From a virus, in IMG/VR virus record IMGVR_UViG_3300036591_000020, positions 1-32,468 of that record: DNA of 32,468 bases, one strand, 5' to 3'. A program made the translations under genes and the position numbers. Within the stretch, counting starts at the first letter, position 1. The number at the start of each line of letters is the position of its first letter. The notes below the pieces were generated by a model. The model saw only the letters and a list, made by a program, of their open reading frames with translations, was not told where the DNA came from and did not search any database. This document shows, piece after piece, positions 13,361-21,041 of this stretch.

Positions 13361-15441
13361 TAATTTTTCCTGTTTTGTCCCTGTGCCAATGCGAACCCTA
13401 TTGCCTCGCCTGTAATTTCTCCTACAACCTCAATTTTAAAAGACCTGAAAGGATCAAAAGAATTAGACCCGGATCCCGTGAACGAACCACCCGAACCGCC
13501 CGCGCCAACTCCTGAAGATCCCGAACCGCCTGAGCCAATAGACTTAGCTTTTGAAGATACAAAACCAGCTAATGCAATAAGTGCAACACCTGCTGCAACT
13601 GCTACAACTGGGTTTAATGTCTTTAGTGCCGTTTTAATTGCTTTAATAGTTATACCCACACCTATTGCCATTTGTCCTAATTGATTCAAGACGCCACCCA
13701 ATGCGCCCAATAAAGCCTTACCTCCAGCCTCTAATACATTTGCGCCATTACCTAGAGCCTCACCTATTGAAAAAGCAAAATCACCTAATCCCATTTCCAA
13801 AGATGATTCTAAAACTTTTGATACATCTATTCCTAATTGCTGAGCACTTGCCACGAATTTAGAATTAGCTTCTATTATTTTTTGATCCGTTAAACTTACA
13901 CTTTCATCAAATTTTGAGGTATCAATTTCAGGCATGGTGATTTGAGAAAGATTAGTCATTAGAGCATCAGTTGATAATCCTAATTCCATTTTAGTCCCTC
14001 CATTTTCAGACCCTCCAAACTCTTGCAATATTTTTTTAGGTCCTTGATTAGCTATATTTTGAGATACCGAAATAATGGTGTCCTGCAATCTTTTAGTTTC
14101 TGCCAAAGAAGCATTGTAATTATCTACATAGTCTTGCCCGTCCTGAAAGATCTTCTTATTTGCTGCGTCTGCAATCTTCGAGAATTCCTCAAATGTTTGT
14201 GCTGCTTCTGGAATATCAGTTCCTATTGTATTGGTTAAATCCTCTACAGCCTTGACTGATTTGACCGCAAAGCTATCCAAGAATGATTTAGCAACATCTT
14301 TTGCAGTCTGTTCTAATGCAAGTAAAGCCACTTGACTAATTGCCTTGAATTGTGGAAATGCACCTGCCAAGAAATCAATTGCTCTAGCTGTTTTGGTAGC
14401 AAAGTTAATCACCTCTAAAAGTGCTAACTTCAATTGCCTTTGAAACCCCTCTAAATCGGAAACAATGGCTATAATTACTATTGAGATTGCAGAAAGCGCA
14501 ATTCCTATAGGCCCGGTTAGTGCAACAAAGCCCGCTCCGATAATAGGTAAAATAGTAGTTATTGAACCTAAAGCCAAAAGCAAAGGCCCAATAGCAATTG
14601 CTATTCCTGTAAAAATTACTATAGATTTTTTGGCCTCTGGGCTTAAATTAGAAAACCTTTCAGCTAATACTCTTACAACACCAGTTAATTGAGTTGCAAT
14701 TGGAAGTAATATAGATCCAATAGAAGCTGCAATATCTTCTAAGACGGCCCCTAATCTTCTTTGTTGGTTTGCGAAACCGTCTGATGTTCGTGAATAATCC
14801 CCTATTGCATTTGTGCTTTGTTCAATTGCAATATCTAAGGTGGCTTGAGCTTTAGCTTGTCTTTCAGTCGCAAAAGTAAATCCTTTTGCCGTGTTTATTG
14901 CAACTTGCTTTTTTACATCTTCTTCTAAAATGGATATTCCCAAAGCCTTAACAGAATCCCTTTCACCTAGCAAAGCTTTAGTCAATGCAGATGAAGCACC
15001 TTCTGCACCGCCTGAGAAATTGGTAAATGATGCCAAATCAACGGCTAACTCATTAACCTGCTTAGAAAGCGATAATGCTGATTCTTGAGTAAAACCGAAC
15101 CCAGTAAGCAAATCACCAGTATCTCCAAGTAATTCTTTTGAAGCGTTTGCGCTTAATCCAAATGATTTTGACAAGTCATCAGCAGCATCATTTGCAGTTT
15201 TTTGAATGCTCTTAAACACAGTATTGAACTTGGAAGATGCTTCTTCGGCATCACTGCCTGATTTTATCGCAGCGACACCTAAAGCTAGTAATGGCAAAGA
15301 AACTCCTAATGATAAGGCTTTTCCTGCTACTTTTGCTCTTTCTGAAACAGAATCTAATGAGCTTAATGCTTCATTAATTGAGGTTCTGAAATTACCTAAA
15401 ACCCGTGCTCCTATTTCTACCGATATACTAGGATTCGACAT
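13360..15441 (-). CDS. Tail tape measure protein (TP901 core type)
   Basis: The 693-aa protein starts with a coiled-coil N-terminus (VEIGARVLGNFRTSINEALS) and the TP901-like core: GKALSLGVSLPLLALG, KFNTVFKSIQ, GDLLTGFGFTQESALSLSKQ and ALTKALLGERDSVKALGI. Hydrophobic stretches at about 271-321 and near 610-640 fit the membrane-active parts seen in tape measures. The last 60 residues are Gly/Ser-rich (SKAKSIGSGGSGSSGVGAGG). This protein sets tail length; at roughly 1.5 angstrom per residue the tail would be about 100 nm (estimate). The start overlaps the tail chaperone gene by 14 bases. Confidence 0.9.
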   Translation of the reverse strand: MSNPSISVEIGARVLGNFRTSINEALSSLDSVSERAKVAGKALSLGVSLPLLALGVAAIKSGSDAEEASSKFNTVFKSIQKTANDAADDLSKSFGLSANASKELLGDTGDLLTGFGFTQESALSLSKQVNELAVDLASFTNFSGGAEGASSALTKALLGERDSVKALGISILEEDVKKQVAINTAKGFTFATERQAKAQATLDIAIEQSTNAIGDYSRTSDGFANQQRRLGAVLEDIAASIGSILLPIATQLTGVVRVLAERFSNLSPEAKKSIVIFTGIAIAIGPLLLALGSITTILPIIGAGFVALTGPIGIALSAISIVIIAIVSDLEGFQRQLKLALLEVINFATKTARAIDFLAGAFPQFKAISQVALLALEQTAKDVAKSFLDSFAVKSVKAVEDLTNTIGTDIPEAAQTFEEFSKIADAANKKIFQDGQDYVDNYNASLAETKRLQDTIISVSQNIANQGPKKILQEFGGSENGGTKMELGLSTDALMTNLSQITMPEIDTSKFDESVSLTDQKIIEANSKFVASAQQLGIDVSKVLESSLEMGLGDFAFSIGEALGNGANVLEAGGKALLGALGGVLNQLGQMAIGVGITIKAIKTALKTLNPVVAVAAGVALIALAGFVSSKAKSIGSGGSGSSGVGAGGSGGSFTGSGSNSFDPFRSFKIEVVGEITGEAIGFALAQGQNRKN

Positions 15442-15730
15442 TCTTTATTTTTTTTATTAGATCAATAGTTTCATTTGCTTTCCTGAAATCCTCACTACTT
15501 GAGAAATAAACCTCGTCTTCTAATTCCCAATTAAATGGCCACATTTTTTTTAAAGTCAATCCATGATCTTTTTTTAAATGAGGTTCTAGTAAAATAAAGG
15601 TCTGTACTCTGATCGCATATAAATTATCTTTTTGGTTTTCATTGAACCCGTTTACCAAGGCTTCGCGCTCATCATAATTCAAAATAAAAAAGTCGTTGTA
15701 AGGAATGCTAATTCTCCCAACAACGACCAT
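15428..15730 (-). CDS. Tail assembly chaperone, second part (GT-like, made mainly as frameshift fusion)
   Basis: The 100-aa frame (ATG at 15728-15730) ends inside the tape measure start. The frame is open upstream of that ATG, without stops, back to the A8 run at 15766-15773 in the preceding gene, and is exactly in the -1 phase. A -1 slip there would give a 220-residue fusion of both products, as lambda G/GT and most siphophages do. The helical region (NETIDLIKKIKNVE) fits. The fusion is expected to bind the tape measure. Independent start at the internal ATG is possible but less likely. Confidence 0.8.
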   Translation of the reverse strand: MVVVGRISIPYNDFFILNYDEREALVNGFNENQKDNLYAIRVQTFILLEPHLKKDHGLTLKKMWPFNWELEDEVYFSSSEDFRKANETIDLIKKIKNVES

Positions 15731-15756
15731 GAATTTTGATCTAATAGACGTTTTGT

Positions 15757-16089
15757 CTATTTCGCTTTTTTTTCGGTTTTTGCGGGATCTCCTCCGAAGT
15801 CTGCTAATATATCACCGATAATAAGCGGTATAATTTCGGTTAATTTCTTTCCTGAAACATTAAACTTAATATCCTCACGATCCATTATAACAGGCTTTTT
15901 TAATCGCTTTGAAGCAACGTAATGTGACCAATACAAAACGCAATACATTAGAGATACAGGTATTGTTCCGCTTTGTGCTTTTTCAATAAACGATATATCC
16001 AATTCATCTTCAACTTGTGCCATTACTCCTGCATTGCCAAAAAAGTCAATTTCGCCAAATCCTTCAATGTCTAGTTTTCTGTATGCCAT
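15757..16089 (-). CDS. Tail assembly chaperone, first part (G-like)
   Basis: A 110-aa protein located between the tail tube and tape measure genes, as for lambda gpG. It starts MAYRKLDIEGFGEIDFFGNA, then is helical (EDELDISFIEKAQSG ... LYWSHYVASKRLKK). The end, DPAKTEKKAK, is encoded by the A8 run that supplies the slippery site. The gene starts 2 bases after the tube protein stop. Together with the GT-like frame it is likely to chaperone polymerisation of the tape measure and tail tube. Confidence 0.8.
   Translation of the reverse strand: MAYRKLDIEGFGEIDFFGNAGVMAQVEDELDISFIEKAQSGTIPVSLMYCVLYWSHYVASKRLKKPVIMDREDIKFNVSGKKLTEIIPLIIGDILADFGGDPAKTEKKAK
15766..15773 (-). promoter_or_regulatory. 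Programmed -1 ribosomal frameshift site
   Basis: Minus strand reads GAA AAA AAA GCG in the zero frame, that is A AAA AAA, a standard X XXY YYZ slippery heptamer. After a one-base slip back the reading frame continues through AGC GAA ATA GAC without a stop into the GT-like gene. The zero-frame stop follows two codons after the run. No downstream pseudoknot was worked out. Confidence 0.8.
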
Positions 16090-16091
16090 AA

Positions 16092-16505
16092 TTAAGATGC
16101 TGTTACGACCTCTGGAACACCTGAAATATCAAAGGTTCCCGAAAATGTGATTTGTGTATTTCGTTCGGCTGTAAGCTCCAAAGCATTTAGCTGAGAATCG
16201 AAAAGGAAATACTTTTGACCCACTGTTTTGTCTCCAAAGATAGTGGTAAAAACTTTTCCTAAATCTTCGTACAAATCGAAATAAGAGTAAGCTGTAGCCG
16301 GATCGCTTCCAAAATCTACGTCACCCGTAAAGGCAAAAGAACCGGACTTGTCTCCACCTTCAAGCCTTACACCCCAATCTCCAGAGCAGTTGTTACGTAC
16401 TGTAATACCCTCATTAGTCAACGATAGCGAACCTGAAACCTGACAAACCACAGGCAAGCCCCTCCACTGAAATACAAAAGATTTACCTAATTTGTGTGTT
16501 GCCAT
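16092..16505 (-). CDS. Major tail tube protein
   Basis: A 137-aa protein in the tail tube slot just before the tail chaperones. The composition is beta-rich: KSFVFQWRGLPVVCQVSGSL, GDKSGSFAFTGDVDF and ITFSGTFDISGV are the type of alternating strands seen in tube proteins of the TP901-1/lambda-V fold. The length (137) is in the low end of the range for tube proteins of small siphophages. It follows the tail terminator candidate by 9 bases. It should be one of the most abundant virion proteins. Confidence 0.75.
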   Translation of the reverse strand: MATHKLGKSFVFQWRGLPVVCQVSGSLSLTNEGITVRNNCSGDWGVRLEGGDKSGSFAFTGDVDFGSDPATAYSYFDLYEDLGKVFTTIFGDKTVGQKYFLFDSQLNALELTAERNTQITFSGTFDISGVPEVVTAS

Positions 16506-16514
16506 GATAAATTT

Positions 16515-16973
16515 CTATGATTGAATAATAATATGACTAAATGTAATTCTTTTTCTGAATACTACCAAAGATTGACCAGGTTCAACGAATGAGGTACTAG
16601 CCACTTTGGTAGTCGATAGTACCTGAATAACCGAGTTATCAATATTAATTGATTGACCGTTTAGCAGATTTATCTGTGTTTGAATTGCATTTGATATAAG
16701 TTCACTTGCGAGCCGAGATCCTGATCCGTTCGGAAACTTTGTGATTATGTCGAGTGAAATGGTGGCCGTTTGTCTGAATGTTGAAAAGTTGTTAGAAGTC
16801 TCAACCTCATTTTGATCTGTAATTAAAACATAAGCCTGACTAGCCCGATAGGTTGCCGTTTGCTGATTTGGGTTTACCATTTCATCCAAAACAGGAATCG
16901 TAACACCCTCCAATACTAATGGATTAAGTAATTCCAAGTAAGCAAGCCTTAGCAGGTTTGAAACTTCTTTCAT
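16515..16973 (-). CDS. Tail terminator / tail completion protein
   Basis: The 152-aa product begins with a helix (EVSNLLRLAYLELL), followed by IPVLDEMVN, then ATYRASQAYVLITDQ and a long strand (QTATISLDIITKFP), then a second helix (RLASELISNAIQTQINLL) and final strands (LVVFRKRITFSHII). This helix-strand-helix order matches gpU/gp17-type tail terminators that cap the tube. Position between the neck protein and the tube gene is the normal one for this role. No exact family name can be assigned from sequence alone. Confidence 0.65.
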   Translation of the reverse strand: MKEVSNLLRLAYLELLNPLVLEGVTIPVLDEMVNPNQQTATYRASQAYVLITDQNEVETSNNFSTFRQTATISLDIITKFPNGSGSRLASELISNAIQTQINLLNGQSINIDNSVIQVLSTTKVASTSFVEPGQSLVVFRKRITFSHIIIQS

Positions 16974-16975
16974 AA

Positions 16976-17458
16976 TTATCTAATAGCGTTTGCAATATTT
17001 GTGTTCAAATCAGAAACTAAATTAGCTGTATTCCTGATCCACGCAGGGAATAAAAACGGCCTCCCTCTTAAGGTACCCAGACCATTCTTGAAAAACGTCA
17101 TCGCAATGGCCCGCATTTCTGAAGTGTAACCCGGACCATTCAATATTTGTACCGCACTTTGCCCCGTACCGAACTCCGCATACGCATCAAAATCCTGTGT
17201 ACCCTGAATACCGATTACAAATGTAAGACCATTATTTGAAGCTACTTTATCAATACGCTGCTTAAGATTTAAAATGACTCCATCGACTTCTGAATCCAAT
17301 GAGTTTCCGGAAAGACTTCGTGGAGCTGCGTTTTTTGCCTCAAAATCAATAGCTGAAGCAGTTGACGCCAAGGTTCTTTTTGCTGCATCAATAGCCAAAG
17401 ACCCCCTGTTATTAATATCCCGCAAAGCTGCATTTAACCCTATGACTCTTACTGACAT
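16976..17458 (-). CDS. HK97 gp10-like neck/head-tail protein
   Basis: The 160-aa protein resembles the HK97 gp10 family: an N-terminal helical part (RVIGLNAALRDINNRGSLAI), a middle AEFGTGQSA loop at about 92-100 that matches the family's conserved YxEFGTxxxxP-type motif, and a C-terminal RGRPFLFPAWIRN (GRPFLxPA) segment. These are the two signature stretches of the family, which closes the head-tail joint. It is placed between the head-tail adaptor and tail terminator genes, the standard order. Confidence 0.85.
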   Translation of the reverse strand: MSVRVIGLNAALRDINNRGSLAIDAAKRTLASTASAIDFEAKNAAPRSLSGNSLDSEVDGVILNLKQRIDKVASNNGLTFVIGIQGTQDFDAYAEFGTGQSAVQILNGPGYTSEMRAIAMTFFKNGLGTLRGRPFLFPAWIRNTANLVSDLNTNIANAIR

Positions 17459-17460
17459 AA

Positions 17461-17784
17461 TTATAATGTTGATCCTGTAATGATATATTCCCGATGTTGT
17501 CGCTCATCATTTTCCTGAATTGACTTTATTTGAATATCCTTACCCTTGTACGTTATTCTCATTGCAACCGTTGGAATGAATGAATTTCTGTATTGAATCC
17601 GAAAGGTATAAATCAATGGTAGATCCATTTGTCCAGCCTCAGTAATATTGAAAGCTTTGGTAATCTTGACCGCTGCAAAGGTTGTGATCAGATTTACGAA
17701 ATTAGGGACAGTACCGCCAAACCCATCAGAAATATTCTGGAATGACTTGAAATTAATCTTTTGATCGTATGATCCTGATTTCAT
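17461..17784 (-). CDS. Head-tail joining protein (SPP1 gp16-like stopper)
   Basis: A 107-aa protein with the usual start of this family, YDQKINFKSFQNISDGFGG, followed by TTFAAVKITK and a RITYKGKDIQIKSIQENDER strand pair near the end (family pattern: RI..G..y.I..v.......l.l.....). It forms part of the connector below the portal and stops DNA leaking out. It overlaps the gp6-like connector by 4 bases and follows the normal order of HK97-type phages. Confidence 0.8.
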   Translation of the reverse strand: MKSGSYDQKINFKSFQNISDGFGGTVPNFVNLITTFAAVKITKAFNITEAGQMDLPLIYTFRIQYRNSFIPTVAMRITYKGKDIQIKSIQENDERQHREYIITGSTL

Positions 17785-18224
17785 CCTATGAATGAGTGTC
17801 TATACTTGTTTTCCTTATTGATCGAGCTGTTTACAGTCATATTTATTGCCTGTGTAGTTCCGTTTTCCCGGTAGCTGTAACCTGTAGCAACTCGCATAAG
17901 AATTGCTAGTTTCAAGTCAGCAGGCAAAAAAGAATATCCAGCTTCATACCTATAATCCTTGTTATCGTCTTCTTTGTCCCAAGATTTAGGCTCGACATAA
18001 GGGAGTATTGGGTATATCTTCTCATGATCCGTATTACCTGTTATCTGAATAGTTTTCAGTCCGTAGGCTCTTCCTGTGTAGCTCTCAGACTCAGATCGTG
18101 CTGCAATTATGAGTAAACTAATAAGCAAATCCCAATCGGGATAATCTATCTGTAAGAAGGATTTCGCCTCCTCTAAGCTTACAGGTTCATTTGCTAGATC
18201 TGTTATTACTTCAATTTGTAGCAT
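17781..18224 (-). CDS. Head-tail connector protein (HK97 gp6-like)
   Basis: The 147-aa protein starts MLQIEVITDLANEPVSLEEA, then KSFLQIDYPDWDLLISLLI and AARSESESYTGRAY: this is the characteristic beginning of gp6/gp15 connectors (vSLeEaK.hLrid...dd.li..li.aAr...e.ytgr). A LPADLKLAILMRVATGYSYR helix matches the later conserved helix. It binds below the portal ring. Overlap with the adaptor gene by ATGA and a 3-base gap upstream place it firmly in the head-tail operon. Confidence 0.85.
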   Translation of the reverse strand: MLQIEVITDLANEPVSLEEAKSFLQIDYPDWDLLISLLIIAARSESESYTGRAYGLKTIQITGNTDHEKIYPILPYVEPKSWDKEDDNKDYRYEAGYSFLPADLKLAILMRVATGYSYRENGTTQAINMTVNSSINKENKYRHSFIG

Positions 18225-18227
18225 GGT

Positions 18228-18572
18228 TCAGCTATTTTCGTTTCCCAAATGTAAGGATTTTTTTGGAGCTTCTGGTAGAGGCATCCAATGGGTAGCGTCT
18301 ACTATGCAATATAACCCCTCGCCATTGTCATCAAATGATCCCAATCTATTGTAAACAAATCCTGACATAACCACGCCGTTAAAAATAATGCATTCTTGAT
18401 ACAATTCAGGCTTTATATCTTTTAGTAGAATCCATCCATCATTAACCAACGTATCAATAGCTATTCCTATTTCTTTAGGGTTTTCCATCCTAGGACTTTC
18501 AGTAAATGATGAGTCATATCTTCTCCACTGATTAAACCTAACTAATATCTGTTTTGCTTCTTTAATATTCAT
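18228..18572 (-). CDS. DUF551-type accessory protein inserted in the structural block
   Basis: The 114-aa protein has an N-terminal region (KQILVRFNQWRRYDSSF ... NPKEIGIAIDTLV) typical of early phage genes that act on replication or are unknown, and a C-terminal DUF551-like part (WILLKDIKPELYQECIIFN ... ATHWMPLPEAPKKS) that ends in the hallmark THWMPLPE. The function of DUF551 is unknown. Such genes normally lie in early regions, but this one lies between the capsid terminator (18620-18648) and the connector gene, so it looks like a moron. Its promoter is not certain; TAGATTTA at 18599-18606 is only a partial -7 box. Confidence 0.65.
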   Translation of the reverse strand: MNIKEAKQILVRFNQWRRYDSSFTESPRMENPKEIGIAIDTLVNDGWILLKDIKPELYQECIIFNGVVMSGFVYNRLGSFDDNGEGLYCIVDATHWMPLPEAPKKSLHLGNENS

Positions 18573-18619
18573 ATTTCGATATTTAGTTTAATTACCCATA
18601 AATCTAATCAATTTTAACC

Positions 18620-18648
18620 AAAAAAAAGCCCCCGATTTCTCAGAGGCT
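18620..18648 (-). terminator. Terminator after the major capsid gene
   Basis: Minus strand AGCCTC and GGGGCT make a 6-bp stem (one G-U pair) around a 10-base loop, followed by eight T. The loop and one arm share 15 bases with the terminator at 20642-20673. It insulates the protease-capsid unit from the genes downstream. Confidence 0.75.
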
Positions 18649-18671
18649 CCCAATCTATTTTTTGCTAAGTA

Positions 18672-19937
18672 CTAGACTGCTGAATCTAGTTCCGTAATCG
18701 CATCGGAGAGTAAACCCTTAACTAATACTTGCGTATCATTGGCAGAAACAAACTGAACTAGCTCCTGCTCAACCAATACCGTTTTCAGATTCTTGATAAA
18801 ATCGTCTCCCGACATTTCAATTTGTACGGTCATATTACCAGTGAACCCGACATTAATAACACTCAAGTCACCGCCCATAAAATCAAATGATCCCAAGTTT
18901 GCTTCTGTACGAATCAAAGGCACTCCGAAAGCGGAAACCTCGCCTTGCGCGTTGATCGTAACCCCTGCTGGCAAAATGTACCTGCCATCAGCGTCCTTTG
19001 TGGATAGCAGTACATCAACGATACCGCCTTTTACATAGATACCATTTGTAACTCCTGAAGCTTTTCGAACCTGTGAAATGACTCCCAACATCACATCCCA
19101 TCCGGTAGGGCTTGCTACCTTACCATTCAAATCTCCACCCGTGAATAATGTAGCGTCTAGCATTACCCCTTTCAAATTATTACCAGTTCCGTCACCTGTG
19201 AATAGTTGGTTTTCGGTAGCAATATCCACACGCTTCATCATGAAGTTTTGAATGTGCGAAACCAGTTGAGGTAAATATCTCAAGAACTCAGTAGTGATTT
19301 TTGAGTAAACAGGTATTTTTTTAGCTTTTCTACTTCTTTCCTCAAATCTAACCCCAATCTCTGTTTTTTCAGCAGCCTCAGCAATAAAAATTGGCGTGCC
19401 TGTGGAATCCAACATCTCCATCCACAGCGCGATAGGATTGTCCATCGCTAAAGATGCCTGAGAAACCCTTGTTAAATAAGAGGTGATTCTAGTACGAATA
19501 TCAGATATGATCCCCGTGTTTTGAGTGATCGAAACCTGAGAGGCGGAGCCACTTGCTTCTACGGTATTATTAAGCCCAATCGCTTTTAGATTCAAGACTA
19601 AAGGCCCTGTCATTCTTCCCCCTGCTGCCAAAATAGAATCTATTTCAGCTTTCTTTTCTTTTGCGGCAATGTAGAAAGAATCTTCAAAACTCATTCGTTT
19701 TGTTTCTACCTTGGATCCAGGCTTATTCATGTTTGCAGAAAGTGTGTTTAAATCCTTTCGCAAAGCCTCCAACTCAGTAGCGTTCTTTGTACTTGCATCC
19801 TTATTTAACGCCAATTCTCCAATAAGCCCATTAGCTTTTTCAAATGCTTCAACTGCCTTTGCCTGCGCTCCATCTACATTTGTTTTTAATGCGAGCTGTG
19901 CGTCTTGTATTTGTTTCTTTAATAGTTCAGGGTCCAT
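18672..19937 (-). CDS. Major capsid protein, HK97 fold
   Basis: The 421-aa protein has an N-terminal helical delta domain (LLKKQIQDAQLALKTNVDGA and coil to about 75), then the usual HK97 region. Stretches such as ISDIRTRITSYLTRVS, IPVYSKITTEFLRYLPQLVS (spine-like), ATENQLFTGDGTGNNLKGVM (P-domain and GTG-loop) and KGGIVDVLLSTKDADGRYIL plus FGVPLIRTEAN match the family in order. The delta domain is likely removed by the protease encoded upstream. The gene is two bases after the protease stop and is followed by a strong terminator, consistent with high expression from the promoter before the protease. Confidence 0.9.
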   Translation of the reverse strand: MDPELLKKQIQDAQLALKTNVDGAQAKAVEAFEKANGLIGELALNKDASTKNATELEALRKDLNTLSANMNKPGSKVETKRMSFEDSFYIAAKEKKAEIDSILAAGGRMTGPLVLNLKAIGLNNTVEASGSASQVSITQNTGIISDIRTRITSYLTRVSQASLAMDNPIALWMEMLDSTGTPIFIAEAAEKTEIGVRFEERSRKAKKIPVYSKITTEFLRYLPQLVSHIQNFMMKRVDIATENQLFTGDGTGNNLKGVMLDATLFTGGDLNGKVASPTGWDVMLGVISQVRKASGVTNGIYVKGGIVDVLLSTKDADGRYILPAGVTINAQGEVSAFGVPLIRTEANLGSFDFMGGDLSVINVGFTGNMTVQIEMSGDDFIKNLKTVLVEQELVQFVSANDTQVLVKGLLSDAITELDSAV

Positions 19938-19939
19938 TT

Positions 19940-20605
19940 TTAGGATTTTAGAATGTTAATTAATGATTTATATTGATCGGCTTCCAATTCCTTCAAAGTG
20001 TCTTTTGACGGCTTTAACAGTAATTCAAGTGATTTAAATTCTAGTTCTAACTTACTGAGTGTTTCATCTGTGCAATCCGAAGTCTGCAAGAATCTTTTTA
20101 GTTTTTCAAGGTAAAAAAATGCGTCTGCCTCGCTTTTTAGGTCTATTCGTGTTGTGTCAGGATTCATGCCCAAAAACTGAATAGCTGAAACCTCTAATAG
20201 CATTACTTCTTTCAGAATGTTGGCTTTTCGATTCCCATCGTACATTTCTTTGATTGTCACGTAACCGTACGAATGCTGGTTAATAATTCCAGACTCAACC
20301 ATCTTGACAAAATCAACTCCTTGGTTGTGGGTTCCTGCTTTCATCTCATAGCTCGCTGTCTGAGCATCTTCGTACACGTCAGTAAGAACACCGGGAACCA
20401 TTTTTTTATCGTGATCTAAAAGGAACTTCATAAGCCTAGATCCTTTAGGGCCTCTTTCCATAATTGACTTTGCAAAAACTCCCTGCTCGGATATGTCACC
20501 GCCTAAGTCTTTGGTATTGTGCTTTGCAAATTGACCCGTAACAATTCCCTGCTTTAGATCAACATCTTTGAAACCTACATCAAGCCCTTTAGTTAACATT
20601 TGCAT
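19940..20605 (-). CDS. Prohead protease (Caudovirales prohead protease family)
   Basis: A 221-aa protein with the S78-type catalytic pattern: H65 in LLDHDKK, S112 in HSYGY, and acid E138 in LLEVSAIQF, preceded by a GQFAKHNTKDLGGDIS strand-loop. It cuts the delta domain of the capsid protein and matures the head. The C-terminal 60 residues are helical (SKLELEFKSLELLLKPSKDT) and could be a self-cleaved scaffold tail. The -7 box at 20617-20624 suggests transcription begins about 5 bases before this ATG; an alternative start at the third codon (20599) is possible. Confidence 0.9.
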   Translation of the reverse strand: MQMLTKGLDVGFKDVDLKQGIVTGQFAKHNTKDLGGDISEQGVFAKSIMERGPKGSRLMKFLLDHDKKMVPGVLTDVYEDAQTASYEMKAGTHNQGVDFVKMVESGIINQHSYGYVTIKEMYDGNRKANILKEVMLLEVSAIQFLGMNPDTTRIDLKSEADAFFYLEKLKRFLQTSDCTDETLSKLELEFKSLELLLKPSKDTLKELEADQYKSLINILKS

Positions 20606-20616
20606 ATTCGTTTAGG

Positions 20617-20624
20617 CAAATATA
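20617..20624 (-). promoter_or_regulatory. Promoter -7 box for protease-capsid unit
   Basis: Minus strand TATATTTG is a perfect TAnnTTTG box, placed between the upstream terminator and the protease ATG. No clear TTG is found at the -33 distance. Notably it lacks the 19-bp operator present at early and accessory promoters. The leader would be only about 5 bases long. Confidence 0.55.
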
Positions 20625-20641
20625 CATTAAAAAGTAATTAT

Positions 20642-20673
20642 AAAAAAAATCCCTCCGATTTCTCAGAGGGATT
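20642..20673 (-). terminator. Terminator after the 104-aa accessory gene
   Basis: Minus strand AATCCCTC pairs with GAGGGATT (8 bp) around loop TGAGAAATCG, then eight T. It lies just after the stop at 20679 and before the protease promoter. The loop and arm are shared with the terminator at 18620-18648. Confidence 0.85.
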
Positions 20674-20678
20674 AAGTT

Positions 20679-20993
20679 TCATTTTGTTAGTTCAAATATT
20701 ATTTCTTCTGATCGCTTTTCTATTTTGGCTAGTATTTCTTTTGCTTTTTGCCATTCACATTCCTTAATTGCGTAATAAAAATTAACGCCCAAACTTTCTA
20801 ATTCCGTATCACTAGGACGGCCAATCGGGCTCCTCGGTATAATATCGCAAAGGTTACCGCACGCGCAAGTAACCCATTCGCCCGATAAATCACAGGCACG
20901 GTAGTGTTCATTTGAAAGATATTCAGGAGGGTTTTCCAAAAGAGCATTCCAATCAAATGCGCTCTCTCCTTTTGTTTCTGCGTAGTTTTCCAT
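20679..20993 (-). CDS. Accessory (moron) protein with Cys pairs, inserted in the head block
   Basis: With the start at 20993 (MENYAETKGESAFDWNALLE) the product has 104 aa. This ATG is preferred over the longer one at 21020 because the promoter's -7 box (21018-21025) covers the latter and because the leader AGAGCGATTATG is here. Residues 35-60 include a WVTCACGNLCDIIPRS stretch with C-A-C and another C, which could bind metal together with C34 (RACDLSGEW); the rest (EWQKAKEILAKIEKRSEEI) is helical. The function is unknown. It has its own promoter/operator and terminator between the Mu F-like gene and the protease, so it is a classic moron. Confidence 0.6.
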   Translation of the reverse strand: MENYAETKGESAFDWNALLENPPEYLSNEHYRACDLSGEWVTCACGNLCDIIPRSPIGRPSDTELESLGVNFYYAIKECEWQKAKEILAKIEKRSEEIIFELTK

Positions 20994-21017
20994 AATCGCT
21001 CTATATTTTAGTGAACC

Positions 21018-21040
21018 CAAATATAAACAAAATAGTTAAT
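21018..21040 (-). promoter_or_regulatory. Promoter with inverted operator copy, accessory gene
   Basis: Minus strand TATATTTG at 21025-21018 is a perfect -7 box; no exact TTG at -33. Plus-strand 21022-21040 reads TATAAACAAAATAGTTAAT, the operator in the opposite orientation with three changes. The binding site thus overlaps the -7 box, consistent with repression. Confidence 0.5.
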
Positions 21041-21041
21041 A

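Noticed and set aside
20994-21020. Longer start (MGSLKYRAI) for the 104-aa accessory gene
   Set aside because: That ATG lies within the promoter's -7 box; the start at 20993 has the AGCGAT leader.
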